DNA of 64,000 bases from Pseudomonadota bacterium (GTDB lineage: Bacteria > Pseudomonadota > Gammaproteobacteria > Acidiferrobacterales > Acidiferrobacteraceae). Location: positions 38,101 through 102,100 of the forward strand of contig JAJYRD010000021.1 in assembly GCA_021794275.1 (NCBI GenBank), given 5' to 3'. Below the pieces are notes generated by a model. The model had not been told where the DNA came from. It saw only the letters and a list, made by a program, of their open reading frames with translations, and ran no database searches. Of the stretch, positions 32,762-43,169 are shown one piece after another (within the stretch, counting starts at the first letter, position 1; each line of letters opens with the position of its first letter). Both the position numbers and the translations under genes were made by a program.

Positions 32762-33811
32762 ATGACCCCTGATGCCTTCGATTACGACCTCCCGCCCGAG
32801 CTCATTGCTCAGGCCCCGGTTTCGCCACGGAGCGCGAGCCGCCTCATGGTGCTCGATCCCCGGGATGGCGGGGTGACGGACCGCCGATTCGCCGAGCTCA
32901 GCGACTTTCTACGGCCAGGGGATCTCCTGGTCTTCAATGACACCCGCGTGGTGCCGGCGCGCTTCTTCGGACGAAGGGCTACGGGCGGTCGGGTGGAGCT
33001 TCTCCTCGAACGCTTCCTGGACGACGCCGGGCGGGCGCATGTGGCCCTGCACGCGAGCAAGTCGCCGCGCGTGGGCGAGGTGCTTGCGCTCGAGGGGGGG
33101 CTTCAGGCGACCGTGTTGGGTCGCGCCGATGAGCTGACCGAGGTCGTCTTCAGCGGTCCCGGCGACCTCATGGATTTGATCGAGCGGGTAGGCCATGTCC
33201 CTCTGCCGCCCTACATCACGCGGGCCGACAACGAGGAGGACAGGGCCCGCTATCAAACCGTGTATGCGCGCGCCCCCGGGGCGGTGGCCGCCCCTACGGC
33301 AGGTCTTCATTTCGACGAACCCCTGCTCGAGCGCTTGGCCCGTCAGGGTGTGGAGACCGCCTTTGTGACGCTCCATGTGGGGGCCGGGACTTTCCGGCCG
33401 CCACGACCCGAGACGTTCGCGCAGGGGCGGCTGCATCCCGAGCGGATCGCGGTGTCCGAGTCGTGCGTGGCGGCGGTGGAGGCCGCGCGCGCTCGCGGCG
33501 GACGGGTGATCGCGGTGGGCACGACGACGGTCCGCGCACTCGAGGCCGCGGCTGCCTCGGGCAAGCTCGAGCCCCACGTCGGCGACACGGATATTTTTAT
33601 TCGACCGGGTTATGTGTTTCGGGTGGCCGAAGGGTTGATAACCAACTTCCATTTGCCGCGCTCCACGCTTCTAATGCTTGTGTGCGCGTTTGCGGGCTTC
33701 GATCACGTCATGGGCGCCTATGGGAGGGCGGTAGCAGAACGCTATCGATTCTTCAGTTATGGCGACGCCATGCTTTTGTGGCGCGCGAGGCGCTCAGAGA
33801 TAGGCGAGTAA
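32762..33811 (+). CDS. queA: S-adenosylmethionine:tRNA ribosyltransferase-isomerase
   Basis: 349 residues. L-P-P-E-L-I-A-Q-A-P, F-N-D-T-R-V-V-P-A-R-F, Y-I-T-R, D-R-A-R-Y-Q-T-V-Y-A, G-A-V-A-A-P-T-A-G-L-H-F-D, and F-V-T-L-H-V-G-A-G-T-F-R-P are the standard QueA motifs. It transfers and isomerises the ribosyl moiety of SAM to make epoxyqueuosine on tRNAs decoding NAY codons. ATG 32762 gives the usual N terminus (an upstream ATG at 32750 adds M-R-A-A). Its partner tgt comes after an intervening kinase gene. Confidence 0.95.
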   Translation: MTPDAFDYDLPPELIAQAPVSPRSASRLMVLDPRDGGVTDRRFAELSDFLRPGDLLVFNDTRVVPARFFGRRATGGRVELLLERFLDDAGRAHVALHASKSPRVGEVLALEGGLQATVLGRADELTEVVFSGPGDLMDLIERVGHVPLPPYITRADNEEDRARYQTVYARAPGAVAAPTAGLHFDEPLLERLARQGVETAFVTLHVGAGTFRPPRPETFAQGRLHPERIAVSESCVAAVEAARARGGRVIAVGTTTVRALEAAAASGKLEPHVGDTDIFIRPGYVFRVAEGLITNFHLPRSTLLMLVCAFAGFDHVMGAYGRAVAERYRFFSYGDAMLLWRARRSEIGE

Positions 33812-33820
33812 ACCGTGGGT

Positions 33821-33894
33821 GACCAAACGTCTGAGAGACCTTTGGTCGATGGCACGGGAGTCGAGTCCGGTTGATGCTGAACTCCCGTCAGGAT
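33821..33894 (+). other. Two stem-loops between queA and the hybrid kinase gene
   Basis: 33821–33847: GACCAAA with TTTGGTC closing an inner GTCT/AGAC stem. 33862–33894: a CGGGAGT/ACTCCCG stem around a large loop. No T tract, so they may terminate poorly or fold the kinase leader. The kinase start codon lies 17 bp after the second one. Confidence 0.4.
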
Positions 33895-33910
33895 AACGAA
33901 AATAACGAAA

Positions 33911-36900
33911 TTGTCGCACACCATTCTTGTCGTCGATCCGGCCCCGGGGGGCGGTTTCGAACGGATCACTGATGTTCTCGCACGTCTGGGCCTGGCATCG
34001 TACCGGGCTTGCACGGTCGAAGACGCCTTGGGCTACCTCGCCGCGCGCGACCGAGCCGACCCCGCCGTGGCCGTGATCACGGACGAAACACCGCACCCCT
34101 TCGTCGTCGCCGAAAAGATCCAGGACGCCGCCCCTTTCGCCCATGTCGTGTTCGTCGCCGACGGGGCACGCGCGGACGAACTCGCCGCAGGCCTCCATCA
34201 TAGCCCCGTATCGAAGGGGGCGCGCTGGGCCGTAAGTCCCCCTGACGAAGAACGGATCGGAGAGATCCTTGCGTGCGCCCTGGGCGCCGCTCGCTGGCAC
34301 CGGATCAAGGCGCAGGGTAAGGGTACGGTAGGTCAGGGGGCGCCCTGGGCGCTCGCGGACAAATTGCCCCTCATGGCGTGGTCGGCCACGGCCTGCGGGG
34401 CCATGGATTATTTCAATGCGGAATGGGAGTCGGTTCTGGGGCTCTCTTGCCGCGACCTCACGCGTCATGGCTGGATCGCCTTTGCCCACGACTCTGATCG
34501 CCCCCGGACCCAAGTCGCCTGGGAGCGAGCCTTGACAGAAGGGGTGCCCTTTACGGTCGAGGCGCGTCTGCGCGCGCGCGATGGCCGATGGTTATGGTGC
34601 AAGCTGGAGGCGCGCCAGGGAGGGGGCTCGGCGGACGACGGACGCTGGTATGGGAGCTGTGTCGTCCTGCACGCTGCCCGCAGCGTGGAGGATACTTGGC
34701 GATTTTTGAGTGAAGTCACGCGCCAGATCACGGAGAGCCTTGATTATGAGGCCACACTCGCGAACCTGGCGCAGGCGGTCGTGCCGACCTTCGCCGACTG
34801 GTGCGCGGTGGACGTCATCAACGAAAAGGGCGTCCTCGAACGCGCGAGCCTTGTCCACGAGAACCCTGAGCTCGTGCGCGAGATCATGAAGAGGAGGTCG
34901 AGCGCGACGGTTGGTCAATGGAGCGCGGAGGATGTCGTACATACCGGTAAACCGCAACTCGTAACGAATCTCGAACAGTCCGTGATCGACGCGGTCGTGC
35001 CCGACCCACAAGCACGGGGGTTTTTCCGGTCACTCGGGCTGCGCTCGCTCCTACGCCTGCCACTTAAGGCGCGCGGTCGCACGGTGGGTGTCATCACCTT
35101 CGTATTATCAGGCCCTGGGAGGCGCTACTACACCGAGGACGATCTCTCGCTTGCCACCCGCATCGCCCAGCAAGGCGCGATTGCCGTGGAAAACGCGCGG
35201 CTCTATCGCCGGGCGCGCGACGAGGTCGAGGAGCGTAGGCGTGCGGAGGCGGCACTTGCGATGAGCGAGGGGCGCTACCGGTCCCTTGTGGAGGCCTCTG
35301 CGCAAATCGTCTGGGGTCTCGATGTCTCGGGTTGCGCCCGGGACGACATGCCGGACTGGCGCGCATTCACCGGGCAATCCCGGCAGGATGTCGCCGGCCG
35401 TGGCTGGATGGCACCCCTGGATCCGCGCGATCACGAGGCCTTGCGCGCGCGTTTTGCGCAGCGGGGCCCGGGCTATGAGCCCATAGTGCGGGAGGCGGAT
35501 CTGGTGGCGGCGGATGGCGGCCGTCGATGTGTCATGTTGCGCATCCTGCCGCTTTTCGACGATGAGGGGCGCCTGCGTGAATGGATCGCAGCCGCCACCG
35601 ACATCACCCGCGAGAAGACCGCGAACGAACTCCTGGCCCGTGAGAAGGAGCGGTTGGCCGTGACCCTCAATAGCCTCGGGGAGGCGGTCGTCACAATCGA
35701 TACCGAAGGCCGCGTCGCGCTCTTCAATCGGGTGGCGCAGGGCCTGACCGGCTGGTCGGAGCACGAGGCGCTGGGCCAACCAGTCGATGCGGTCTTGCAT
35801 CTGCTTGAGGGGGGTTCGCGTGCGCGTCGCAAGCATGTCGCACGCCGCCTGCTCGACATAGATGGGCGGGCAGGGTCTTACGAGCGCTTCTTTCTTCGGG
35901 CGCGCGATGGGGACGAGCGGCTTGTCGTGTGCACGGCGGCACCGATCCGCGGCCCAGGCGGTCAGGTCGTGGGTGGGGTGGCGGTTTTTCGTGACATCAC
36001 GGCCCAGCAAAAGCTCGAGGAAGACTTCTTGAAGGCGCAGAAGCTCGAGTCCGTGGGGGTGCTCGCCGGCGGTATCGCGCACGATTTCAACAACATCCTG
36101 ACGGCTGTGATCGGCAACATCGCGCTTGCCAAGATGCTGGTGCCGAACGGGGATCGCGTGGACCATGCCCTGAGTGAGGCCGAAAAGGCGGCCTGGCGCG
36201 CGCGCGGGCTCACGCAGCAGCTTTTGACCTTCGCGCGTGGCGGAGCGCCCGTGAAGCGTGAGGCCTCGCTCGGGGATCTGCTGCGCGAGGCCGTGCCTTT
36301 CGCGCTCGCGGGCTCGAAGGCGAAGTGCAGCATACTAGTCGCAGACGATCTCTGGGGCCTTGCCTTCGACCCGGGACAATTGAGTCAGGCGGTCAGCAAC
36401 CTTGTGCTAAACGCGGCACAGGCGATGCCTTCCGGTGGCCTTGTCGCCATCGAAGCGGGCAACGCCGAGGTCTCGTCCGATGACCTGCTGGCGGTACGCC
36501 CCGGACGCTATGTGCGCATCGTGGTCTGCGACGCCGGCGTCGGCATCCCCCCGTCGCATCTCGACAAGATCTTTGATCCCTACTTCACGACCAAGGAGGG
36601 TCGTAGCGGGCTTGGTCTCGCGACGACTTATTCCATCATACGGCGCCACGAGGGGACCATCCGGGTGGAGTCCGAGGAGGGGCGTGGGACGCGCTTCGAG
36701 GTCTATCTGCCGGCTGAAGATGTAGCTAAGCAGGTCGCGCACCCCTCGGCCGGGAAGGCGCGTCGGGGGCGGGTTCTGGTGATGGACGACGATGATGCCC
36801 TTTTGCGATTGCTTTCGACGCTCCTCGACCATTTGGGCTACGAGGTGTCGGCAGCGCGCGATGGCAGACGGGCCCTGGAGGTCTATGCCGAGGCGATGCG

Positions 36901-37159
36901 TAAAGGCGAGCCGTTCGCGGCCGCGATCCTGGATCTCGCGATCCTGGCCGGCGCTGGGGGCGAAGAGTGCCTGCGGCAACTGCGCAAACTCGATCCAAAC
37001 GTACGGGCGATCGCTTCGAGCGGGCATGCCAACGACCCGGTCATGGCGGATTTCAGGCGTCTTGGGTTTTGCGGCGCCATCACCAAGCCCTATCAGTTGC
37101 GCGAACTGGAAGAGGTGATCGGCCGCGCGCTTGTGGAAAACCGCGAGCGTTTGCGCTAG
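33911..37159 (+). CDS. Hybrid sensor histidine kinase (REC-like–PAS–GAF–PAS–PAS–HisKA–HATPase–REC)
   Basis: 1082 residues from TTG 33911. An N-terminal receiver-like part (1–120, one Asp near 58 but no clear Lys/Thr set), PAS (about 150–255), GAF (about 270–440; F-A-D-W-C-A-V-D-V, L-R-S-L-L-R-L-P-L), two PAS regions (about 455–700), HisKA with H-D-F-N-N (His724), HATPase with N-A-A-Q-A-M-P and D-A-G-V-G-I-P and G-L-G-L-A, and a C-terminal receiver (M-D-D-D-D, phospho-Asp1008 in I-L-D-L, I-T-K-P). No membrane helices, so it senses an intracellular signal. No response regulator gene is adjacent. It separates queA from tgt. TTG start is uncertain. Confidence 0.87.
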   Translation: MSHTILVVDPAPGGGFERITDVLARLGLASYRACTVEDALGYLAARDRADPAVAVITDETPHPFVVAEKIQDAAPFAHVVFVADGARADELAAGLHHSPVSKGARWAVSPPDEERIGEILACALGAARWHRIKAQGKGTVGQGAPWALADKLPLMAWSATACGAMDYFNAEWESVLGLSCRDLTRHGWIAFAHDSDRPRTQVAWERALTEGVPFTVEARLRARDGRWLWCKLEARQGGGSADDGRWYGSCVVLHAARSVEDTWRFLSEVTRQITESLDYEATLANLAQAVVPTFADWCAVDVINEKGVLERASLVHENPELVREIMKRRSSATVGQWSAEDVVHTGKPQLVTNLEQSVIDAVVPDPQARGFFRSLGLRSLLRLPLKARGRTVGVITFVLSGPGRRYYTEDDLSLATRIAQQGAIAVENARLYRRARDEVEERRRAEAALAMSEGRYRSLVEASAQIVWGLDVSGCARDDMPDWRAFTGQSRQDVAGRGWMAPLDPRDHEALRARFAQRGPGYEPIVREADLVAADGGRRCVMLRILPLFDDEGRLREWIAAATDITREKTANELLAREKERLAVTLNSLGEAVVTIDTEGRVALFNRVAQGLTGWSEHEALGQPVDAVLHLLEGGSRARRKHVARRLLDIDGRAGSYERFFLRARDGDERLVVCTAAPIRGPGGQVVGGVAVFRDITAQQKLEEDFLKAQKLESVGVLAGGIAHDFNNILTAVIGNIALAKMLVPNGDRVDHALSEAEKAAWRARGLTQQLLTFARGGAPVKREASLGDLLREAVPFALAGSKAKCSILVADDLWGLAFDPGQLSQAVSNLVLNAAQAMPSGGLVAIEAGNAEVSSDDLLAVRPGRYVRIVVCDAGVGIPPSHLDKIFDPYFTTKEGRSGLGLATTYSIIRRHEGTIRVESEEGRGTRFEVYLPAEDVAKQVAHPSAGKARRGRVLVMDDDDALLRLLSTLLDHLGYEVSAARDGRRALEVYAEAMRKGEPFAAAILDLAILAGAGGEECLRQLRKLDPNVRAIASSGHANDPVMADFRRLGFCGAITKPYQLRELEEVIGRALVENRERLR

Positions 37160-38335
<1,176 letters not shown>

Positions 38336-38344
38336 AGGGAAATC

Positions 38345-38689
38345 ATGATACACATCATAAGTAATGCCTGGGCCGCCGCACCGGCCACCGCCGCGGCGCC
38401 TCAGGAGGGATCGGCCCTGGTGCAGATCCTGCCCTTCCTGGTGATCGCGGTTTTGATGTATGTCTTGATCCTGCGGCCCCAAAGCAAGCGTGCCCGCGAA
38501 CAGCGCGCCATGCTCGCCGCTCTCGCCGCGGGCGACGAGGTGGTCGCGGCTGGCGGCCTGCTTGGACGCCTGACCGAGGTTGGCCCCCAATATTCGATGA
38601 TCGAGATCGCCTCGGGGGTCGTGGTGCAGATCCAGACCTCGAGCGTGCAACTTGTGCTGCCCAAGGATACGGTCGGGAAGGCGCGCTAG
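38345..38689 (+). CDS. yajC: Sec translocase accessory protein YajC
   Basis: 114 residues. A membrane helix at about 23–42 (I-L-P-F-L-V-I-A-V-L-M-Y-V-L-I), then L-R-P-Q-S-K-R-A-R-E-Q, L-A-A-L-A-A-G-D-E-V-V-A-A-G-G-L-x-G, and an oxidoreductase-like tail. It belongs to the holotranslocon with SecDF. GTTTAAAGGGAAATC before the ATG provides the ribosome site. Located between tgt and secD. Confidence 0.94.
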   Translation: MIHIISNAWAAAPATAAAPQEGSALVQILPFLVIAVLMYVLILRPQSKRAREQRAMLAALAAGDEVVAAGGLLGRLTEVGPQYSMIEIASGVVVQIQTSSVQLVLPKDTVGKAR

Positions 38690-38693
38690 GCTG

Positions 38694-40571
38694 ATGAATC
38701 AGTACCCTTGGTGGAAGAACGCCCTCATCGGGCTTATCGTCGTATTGGGCCTCATCTATGCCCTTCCGAATCTCTACGGCGACAATCCGGCGGTTGAGAT
38801 CAGGGCCGCGCATGGCGCCGCCGTGGATCACGCGACCTTGGTTCGGGTTCGGGAGATTTTGGCCGGGGCCAAGTTGCCCTATAAGCGCGTAAGCCACGTG
38901 GGAAAAGGGGTCCAGGTGCGCTTTTCGCGCGCCGGCGTCCAGTTGCGCGCCCGCGACCTGATCAGTCAGAAGCTCGGACCGGGTTTCCGGACCGCGCTTG
39001 CGCTCGCGCCGGCGGACCCGTCATGGCTGCGGGCGCTGGGTGCGCAGCCTATGTATCTCGGACTCGATTTGCGGGGCGGGGTGCATTTTCTCTTGAAGGT
39101 CGACATGCACGCGGCCTTGCGCAAGGCGCTCGTGGAAGACACGCGGGCCTTACGCAAGGCGCTGCGCCGCCACCATATTCGCTACCGCGAGGCGCGGCTC
39201 GACCGGGCCGGGATGCTGCACCTGCGGTTCCGGGATCGTGCCCAGGTACGCGCGGCGCGCAGCCTTATGGCGCGGCACTTCACGGATCTGGCCGTCACAT
39301 CGGCGCCGCACCACGGCCTGCACGCGGTCCTGACGCGCGCGGCGATCCTGGGTAAGAGGCATTATGCCCTCGAGCAGAATCTCACGGCCCTGCGTCGGCG
39401 CGTGAACGAATTGGGCGTCGCGGCCCCGGTGATTCAGCAGGAGGGCCATTCGCGCATCGTGGTGGAGTTGCCCGGTGTCGAGGATATCGCGCGGGCCAAG
39501 GAGATCTTGGGCCGCACGGCCACGCTCGAGATCCATATGGTCGATGGGAAGGACAGCGTTGAGCGCGCCGTGTCGAGCGGACCGCCGCCCGGCACGCGTG
39601 TCTACCATGACCGGCACGGCCAGCCGATCCTGCTCTACCGCCGCGTCCTCTATTCGGGCGATGACATCACCAATGCCTCCACCGGAGTCGATCCGCAGAG
39701 CGGACAGCCAGTGGTGAACATCACGCTGAACGGGCGGGGCGCGGCCGTCAATGCCCGGGTGACGCGCCGCAATGTGGGTCAGCGCATGGCCGTAGTCTAC
39801 GTCGAGGTGCAGTCGCATCTGAAGCGTAACGATCAGGGCGTGCCGGTGCGTGGGCCCGATGGACGGCGCGTGCGTGTGACCCGCAAGATCGAGCAGGTGA
39901 TCACAGCGCCCGTGATCCGTGAGCCCTTGGGAGGCAGTTTCCAGATCACGGGTATAGGAAACGTTCGGCAGGCCCGCAACTTGGCGTTGCTCTTGCGGGC
40001 AGGTGCGCTCGCGGCCCCGGTCAGCATCATTGCCGAACGGACCGTAGGGCCGAGCCTTGGCGCCGCCAACATTGCCCGCGGTTTCTATGCGACACTGTTT
40101 GGGTTCCTTGCGATCGCGGTCTTCATGGCGATCTATTACCGCGTCTTCGGGCTCCTGGCCGCCGTGGCGCTTGCCAGCAACGTCGTGCTGTTGGTTGCGG
40201 TGCTCTCGATCCTGCAGGCGACGCTCACCTTGCCCGGCATAGCCGGCATCGCGCTTACCGTCGGCATGGCGATCGACGCCAACGTCCTTATCTTCGAGCG
40301 CATACGCGAGGAGCTGCGCAACAAGAACACGCCGCAGGCGGCTATCGCGACCGGATTCGAGCGGGCCATGGGGACGATCGTGGACTCGAACATGACCACG
40401 CTTATCGCGGGTCTTGCGCTGTTTTGGCTCGGATCGGGCTCGGTGCGCGGATTCGCGATCACCTTGTGCCTCGGTATCCTGACCTCGCTCTTTAGCGCCA
40501 TTCTGGTCACGAGGGCGCTTGTCAATGCTGTCTATGGACGTCGCCGTCGTTTGGCGCACTTAGGGATCTAA
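38694..40571 (+). CDS. secD: Protein translocase subunit SecD
   Basis: 625 residues from ATG 38694 (the frame extends 14 codons upstream into yajC). An N-terminal membrane helix, the large periplasmic P1 domain with G-L-D-L-R-G-G-V-H-F-L-L, and six C-terminal helices of the RND fold with G-P-S-L-G, A-L-T-V-G-M-A-I-D-A-N-V-L-I-F-E-R-I-R-E-E. It uses the proton gradient to pull proteins through the Sec channel. Stop overlaps secF. Confidence 0.95.
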   Translation: MNQYPWWKNALIGLIVVLGLIYALPNLYGDNPAVEIRAAHGAAVDHATLVRVREILAGAKLPYKRVSHVGKGVQVRFSRAGVQLRARDLISQKLGPGFRTALALAPADPSWLRALGAQPMYLGLDLRGGVHFLLKVDMHAALRKALVEDTRALRKALRRHHIRYREARLDRAGMLHLRFRDRAQVRAARSLMARHFTDLAVTSAPHHGLHAVLTRAAILGKRHYALEQNLTALRRRVNELGVAAPVIQQEGHSRIVVELPGVEDIARAKEILGRTATLEIHMVDGKDSVERAVSSGPPPGTRVYHDRHGQPILLYRRVLYSGDDITNASTGVDPQSGQPVVNITLNGRGAAVNARVTRRNVGQRMAVVYVEVQSHLKRNDQGVPVRGPDGRRVRVTRKIEQVITAPVIREPLGGSFQITGIGNVRQARNLALLLRAGALAAPVSIIAERTVGPSLGAANIARGFYATLFGFLAIAVFMAIYYRVFGLLAAVALASNVVLLVAVLSILQATLTLPGIAGIALTVGMAIDANVLIFERIREELRNKNTPQAAIATGFERAMGTIVDSNMTTLIAGLALFWLGSGSVRGFAITLCLGILTSLFSAILVTRALVNAVYGRRRRLAHLGI

Positions 40572-41494
40572 TGGAATTCTTTCGCATAACCCGCGACCTG
40601 CCCTTCATGCGCTATGCGCGCACGACGGTATTCCTGTCGCTCATCCTTTTCGTGATCGCGGTGGCAGCGCTCGTCGCCCGCGGGCTGAACCTGAACGTCG
40701 ATTTCACAGGCGGCACCGTAATCGAGGTGCAGTTTTCGAAGCCTACCTCGCCCTCGGCTGTCCGGCGGCTGCTCGTCGCCAATCACTATAAGCACGCGCG
40801 CGTGGAGAATTACGGGACCGCGAGCAAGGTGTTGATTCGTCTACCCACGGAGGCGACCAAGAGTAAGGCTCTCGCGGTCTCGGTGCTGCGCCTCGTCGCC
40901 GCTCGCGACCCAGGGGCGAGCCTGCGCAGCGTCGAGTATGTGGGTCCCGAGGTGGGTTCTGAACTCGCCAATCAGGGCGCCTTGGCGCTCCTGTTCGTCG
41001 CCCTCGGCATCACGATCTACCTCACTCTGCGCTTCGAGTGGCGCTTCGCAGTCGGCGCCATCATTGCGACCATCCACGATGTCGTGATCGTGCTCGGCGT
41101 GTTTGCGCTTTTCCATGTCAGTTTCTCGTTGACCGTATTGGCGGCGGTGCTTGCAGTCCTGGGGTACTCCGTGAACGATACCGTGGTGGTATTCGATAGG
41201 ATCCGCGAGAACTTCCGGCGCATGCGCACTGGCACGACGGCCGACATCATCGACAGCGCCATCACGCGTACCCTCTCACGTACGATCATGACCCACCTTT
41301 TGACCCAGATGATGGTGTTATCGATGCTGTTCTTGGGGGGGCCCGTCTTGTTCGGGTTCGCGCTCGCCATGACCGTCGGCATCGTCGTAGGCACCTACGG
41401 CTCGGTGCTCGTAGCAAGCCCTATCGTCATGTGGCTTGGCCTTACGCGCGAGGATCTCGTGCCGCGCAAGAGCGCGGCCGCCGAGCGTCCTTAA
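40571..41494 (+). CDS. secF: Protein translocase subunit SecF
   Basis: 307 residues. N-terminal helix, the D-F-T-G-G periplasmic motif, then the RND-type helices with G-Y-S-V-N-D-T-V-V-V-F-D-R-I-R-E-N and T-L-S-R-T-I-M-T. Works as a complex with SecD and YajC. Shares its first base with the secD stop. Confidence 0.95.
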   Translation: MEFFRITRDLPFMRYARTTVFLSLILFVIAVAALVARGLNLNVDFTGGTVIEVQFSKPTSPSAVRRLLVANHYKHARVENYGTASKVLIRLPTEATKSKALAVSVLRLVAARDPGASLRSVEYVGPEVGSELANQGALALLFVALGITIYLTLRFEWRFAVGAIIATIHDVVIVLGVFALFHVSFSLTVLAAVLAVLGYSVNDTVVVFDRIRENFRRMRTGTTADIIDSAITRTLSRTIMTHLLTQMMVLSMLFLGGPVLFGFALAMTVGIVVGTYGSVLVASPIVMWLGLTREDLVPRKSAAAERP

Positions 41495-41599
41495 GGTCCG
41501 CCGGTCTCGCCCCGCGGCCGGCCCATCGGGCTTCGGTTGGCGCGGCAGTCTCGTCTGTGGTATTCAGTCCCTACCCCTTAAGGTGAGGAGGCAGGGCAT

Positions 41600-42997
41600 A
41601 TGGACCTTTCTTATTGGACGCACATCCGCTCCGCGGCATCCGCCGTGGTTGCGGCATGGCTCGTCCTTTATCTAGGCCGGCCGAGTTTCCATAGAGGGGC
41701 GCGGGCGCTCGCACGTCTCTTGCGCCATCCTCTAAAGCTTAGCGAACGCTTCCTGCGCGCCGGGGCTGCCGATATCCGCAGACGCAATGGCGCGCTATTG
41801 CAGGCCCAGGCGCGCGCCGAGGCTGCGCTCGAGATAGAACGTGAATGGGCGCGTCTCGACGAAGTGGTGCGGCGCGATGTCCAGGGTTTCCCGGCCTTGC
41901 AGGAGGCCCTGCTGCGTCAGATCGAGCAGTGGGAGGCGGAATTCGCGCGCTCCGGGGAACTCCCGCAGCCCTCGCCGGAATGGACCAAGGCGGTATCCGC
42001 CGTCGCGCGCCTGAAGACTGGCGACGATGATGTGGGCGAACGAATCCAAGCGGGATTCCAGGCCTTCGTGCAGAAGGCGCAGGACGAGGCCTTGCGCGAG
42101 CGGCGCAAGGTCATGGCCGAGCGCCACCGGCAGCTCGGTCGCGCCCAACAGATGTGGCATGTGGTCGCGCGCAGTCTCGAGCGCGCGAACAACCGACTCT
42201 CGCGCGTGGCCGAGTCCGCGTTCACCATCCATGAGGCGGTGGATCGCTATCAGGGCCTTTGCGATCGTGCACCCGTCCTCGATCGCGCGCTCGTCGCCTC
42301 GGCGGCCTCCCGCCTTTTGGTCGCGGGCTTTGTCTTGGTCGTGGCCGCCGGTGGCGCTTTCATGAACGCCCATCTCATGGAGGCCCCCTTGCGGTGGCTC
42401 GGCGTCGGGCGTGGTTTGGCGGTGGCCGGCCATCCGGCCCCCGAGATCGCCGCTGCCATACTGATCGCGGTCGAGGTGGTGGCCGGTGTCGTCTTGTTCG
42501 ACGCCCTTGACGTGACCCATCTCTTTGGGGTGGTGGCGGTTTTGCCAAAACGTACGCGCCGTCGGGCGGCGGGCGGGGCGCTCGGTCTGCTCGTGACCTT
42601 GGCCGCCTTGCAGGCGGTGCTTGCCTTCGTGCGTGAGAGCGCCGTGCAAGTCGTCCCCATGGTCAAGGGCGTCGCCGTGCCCGATCTGCCGTTATGGCAG
42701 ACGGCAGCCGAGGTATTGCTCGCGTTGGTGCTCCCGAGTCTCATGGCTTTGGTGGCGATACCGCTGGAGGCGTTCATTTACTCGCTGCGGGCCGTCATGG
42801 GCGTCGTCGTCGAGGGTCTGGTGCGCACACTCGCCTTCACCCTGAGGCTCGTCGAGCGCACGCTCGCGGGCGCGCTCGATACTCTGAGCGCGTTGTACGA
42901 CCTTTTTATCCTGCCGCCTTTGTTGCTGGAGCGCGCCTTTCAGTACGGGGCCCATCTATCTTCCGAACGCAGGCGCGGCGCATCCCAGAACCACTGA
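41600..42997 (+). CDS. Unrecognised membrane protein with coiled coil
   Basis: 465 residues from ATG 41600 (GTGAGGAGG upstream). N-terminal hydrophobic helix (about 8–26), then about 190 mostly charged residues with heptad-like patterns (about 60–215: A-Q-A-R-A-E-A-A-L-E-I-E-R-E-W-A-R-L and E-A-L-R-E-R-R-K-V-M-A-E-R), and five or six hydrophobic helices from 230 to the end. The soluble part is cytoplasmic or periplasmic depending on orientation. No family is recognised. It follows secF at a 105-bp gap, so it may have its own promoter. The layout is reminiscent of membrane-shaping or scaffold proteins. Confidence 0.7.
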   Translation: MDLSYWTHIRSAASAVVAAWLVLYLGRPSFHRGARALARLLRHPLKLSERFLRAGAADIRRRNGALLQAQARAEAALEIEREWARLDEVVRRDVQGFPALQEALLRQIEQWEAEFARSGELPQPSPEWTKAVSAVARLKTGDDDVGERIQAGFQAFVQKAQDEALRERRKVMAERHRQLGRAQQMWHVVARSLERANNRLSRVAESAFTIHEAVDRYQGLCDRAPVLDRALVASAASRLLVAGFVLVVAAGGAFMNAHLMEAPLRWLGVGRGLAVAGHPAPEIAAAILIAVEVVAGVVLFDALDVTHLFGVVAVLPKRTRRRAAGGALGLLVTLAALQAVLAFVRESAVQVVPMVKGVAVPDLPLWQTAAEVLLALVLPSLMALVAIPLEAFIYSLRAVMGVVVEGLVRTLAFTLRLVERTLAGALDTLSALYDLFILPPLLLERAFQYGAHLSSERRRGASQNH

Positions 42998-43083
42998 GCG
43001 CTCAAGCCCTGGTACCCTGCCTGGGGGATCGTGTGCAGGTCGAGGGTCGGTCCGCCGCGAATCAGAGCGCATCTTCTTCGTCT

Positions 43084-43124
43084 TTGACATTGATCAAAAA
43101 GGTATAGCCCTCAAGGGATACACT
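43084..43124 (+). promoter_or_regulatory. FNR-type box and -10 element upstream of hemerythrin
   Basis: TTGACATTGATCAA (43084–43097) differs from the FNR consensus TTGAT-N4-ATCAA at one base. A TACACT-like -10 lies at 43119–43124, so the transcript start would be near 43131 and the box centre near -41, the class II activation position. The distances are as expected for oxygen-responsive control. Confidence 0.5.
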
Positions 43125-43169
43125 AGTGCCTCGTCATTAACACATATAACCCTGCACGGTGTATTCCCT

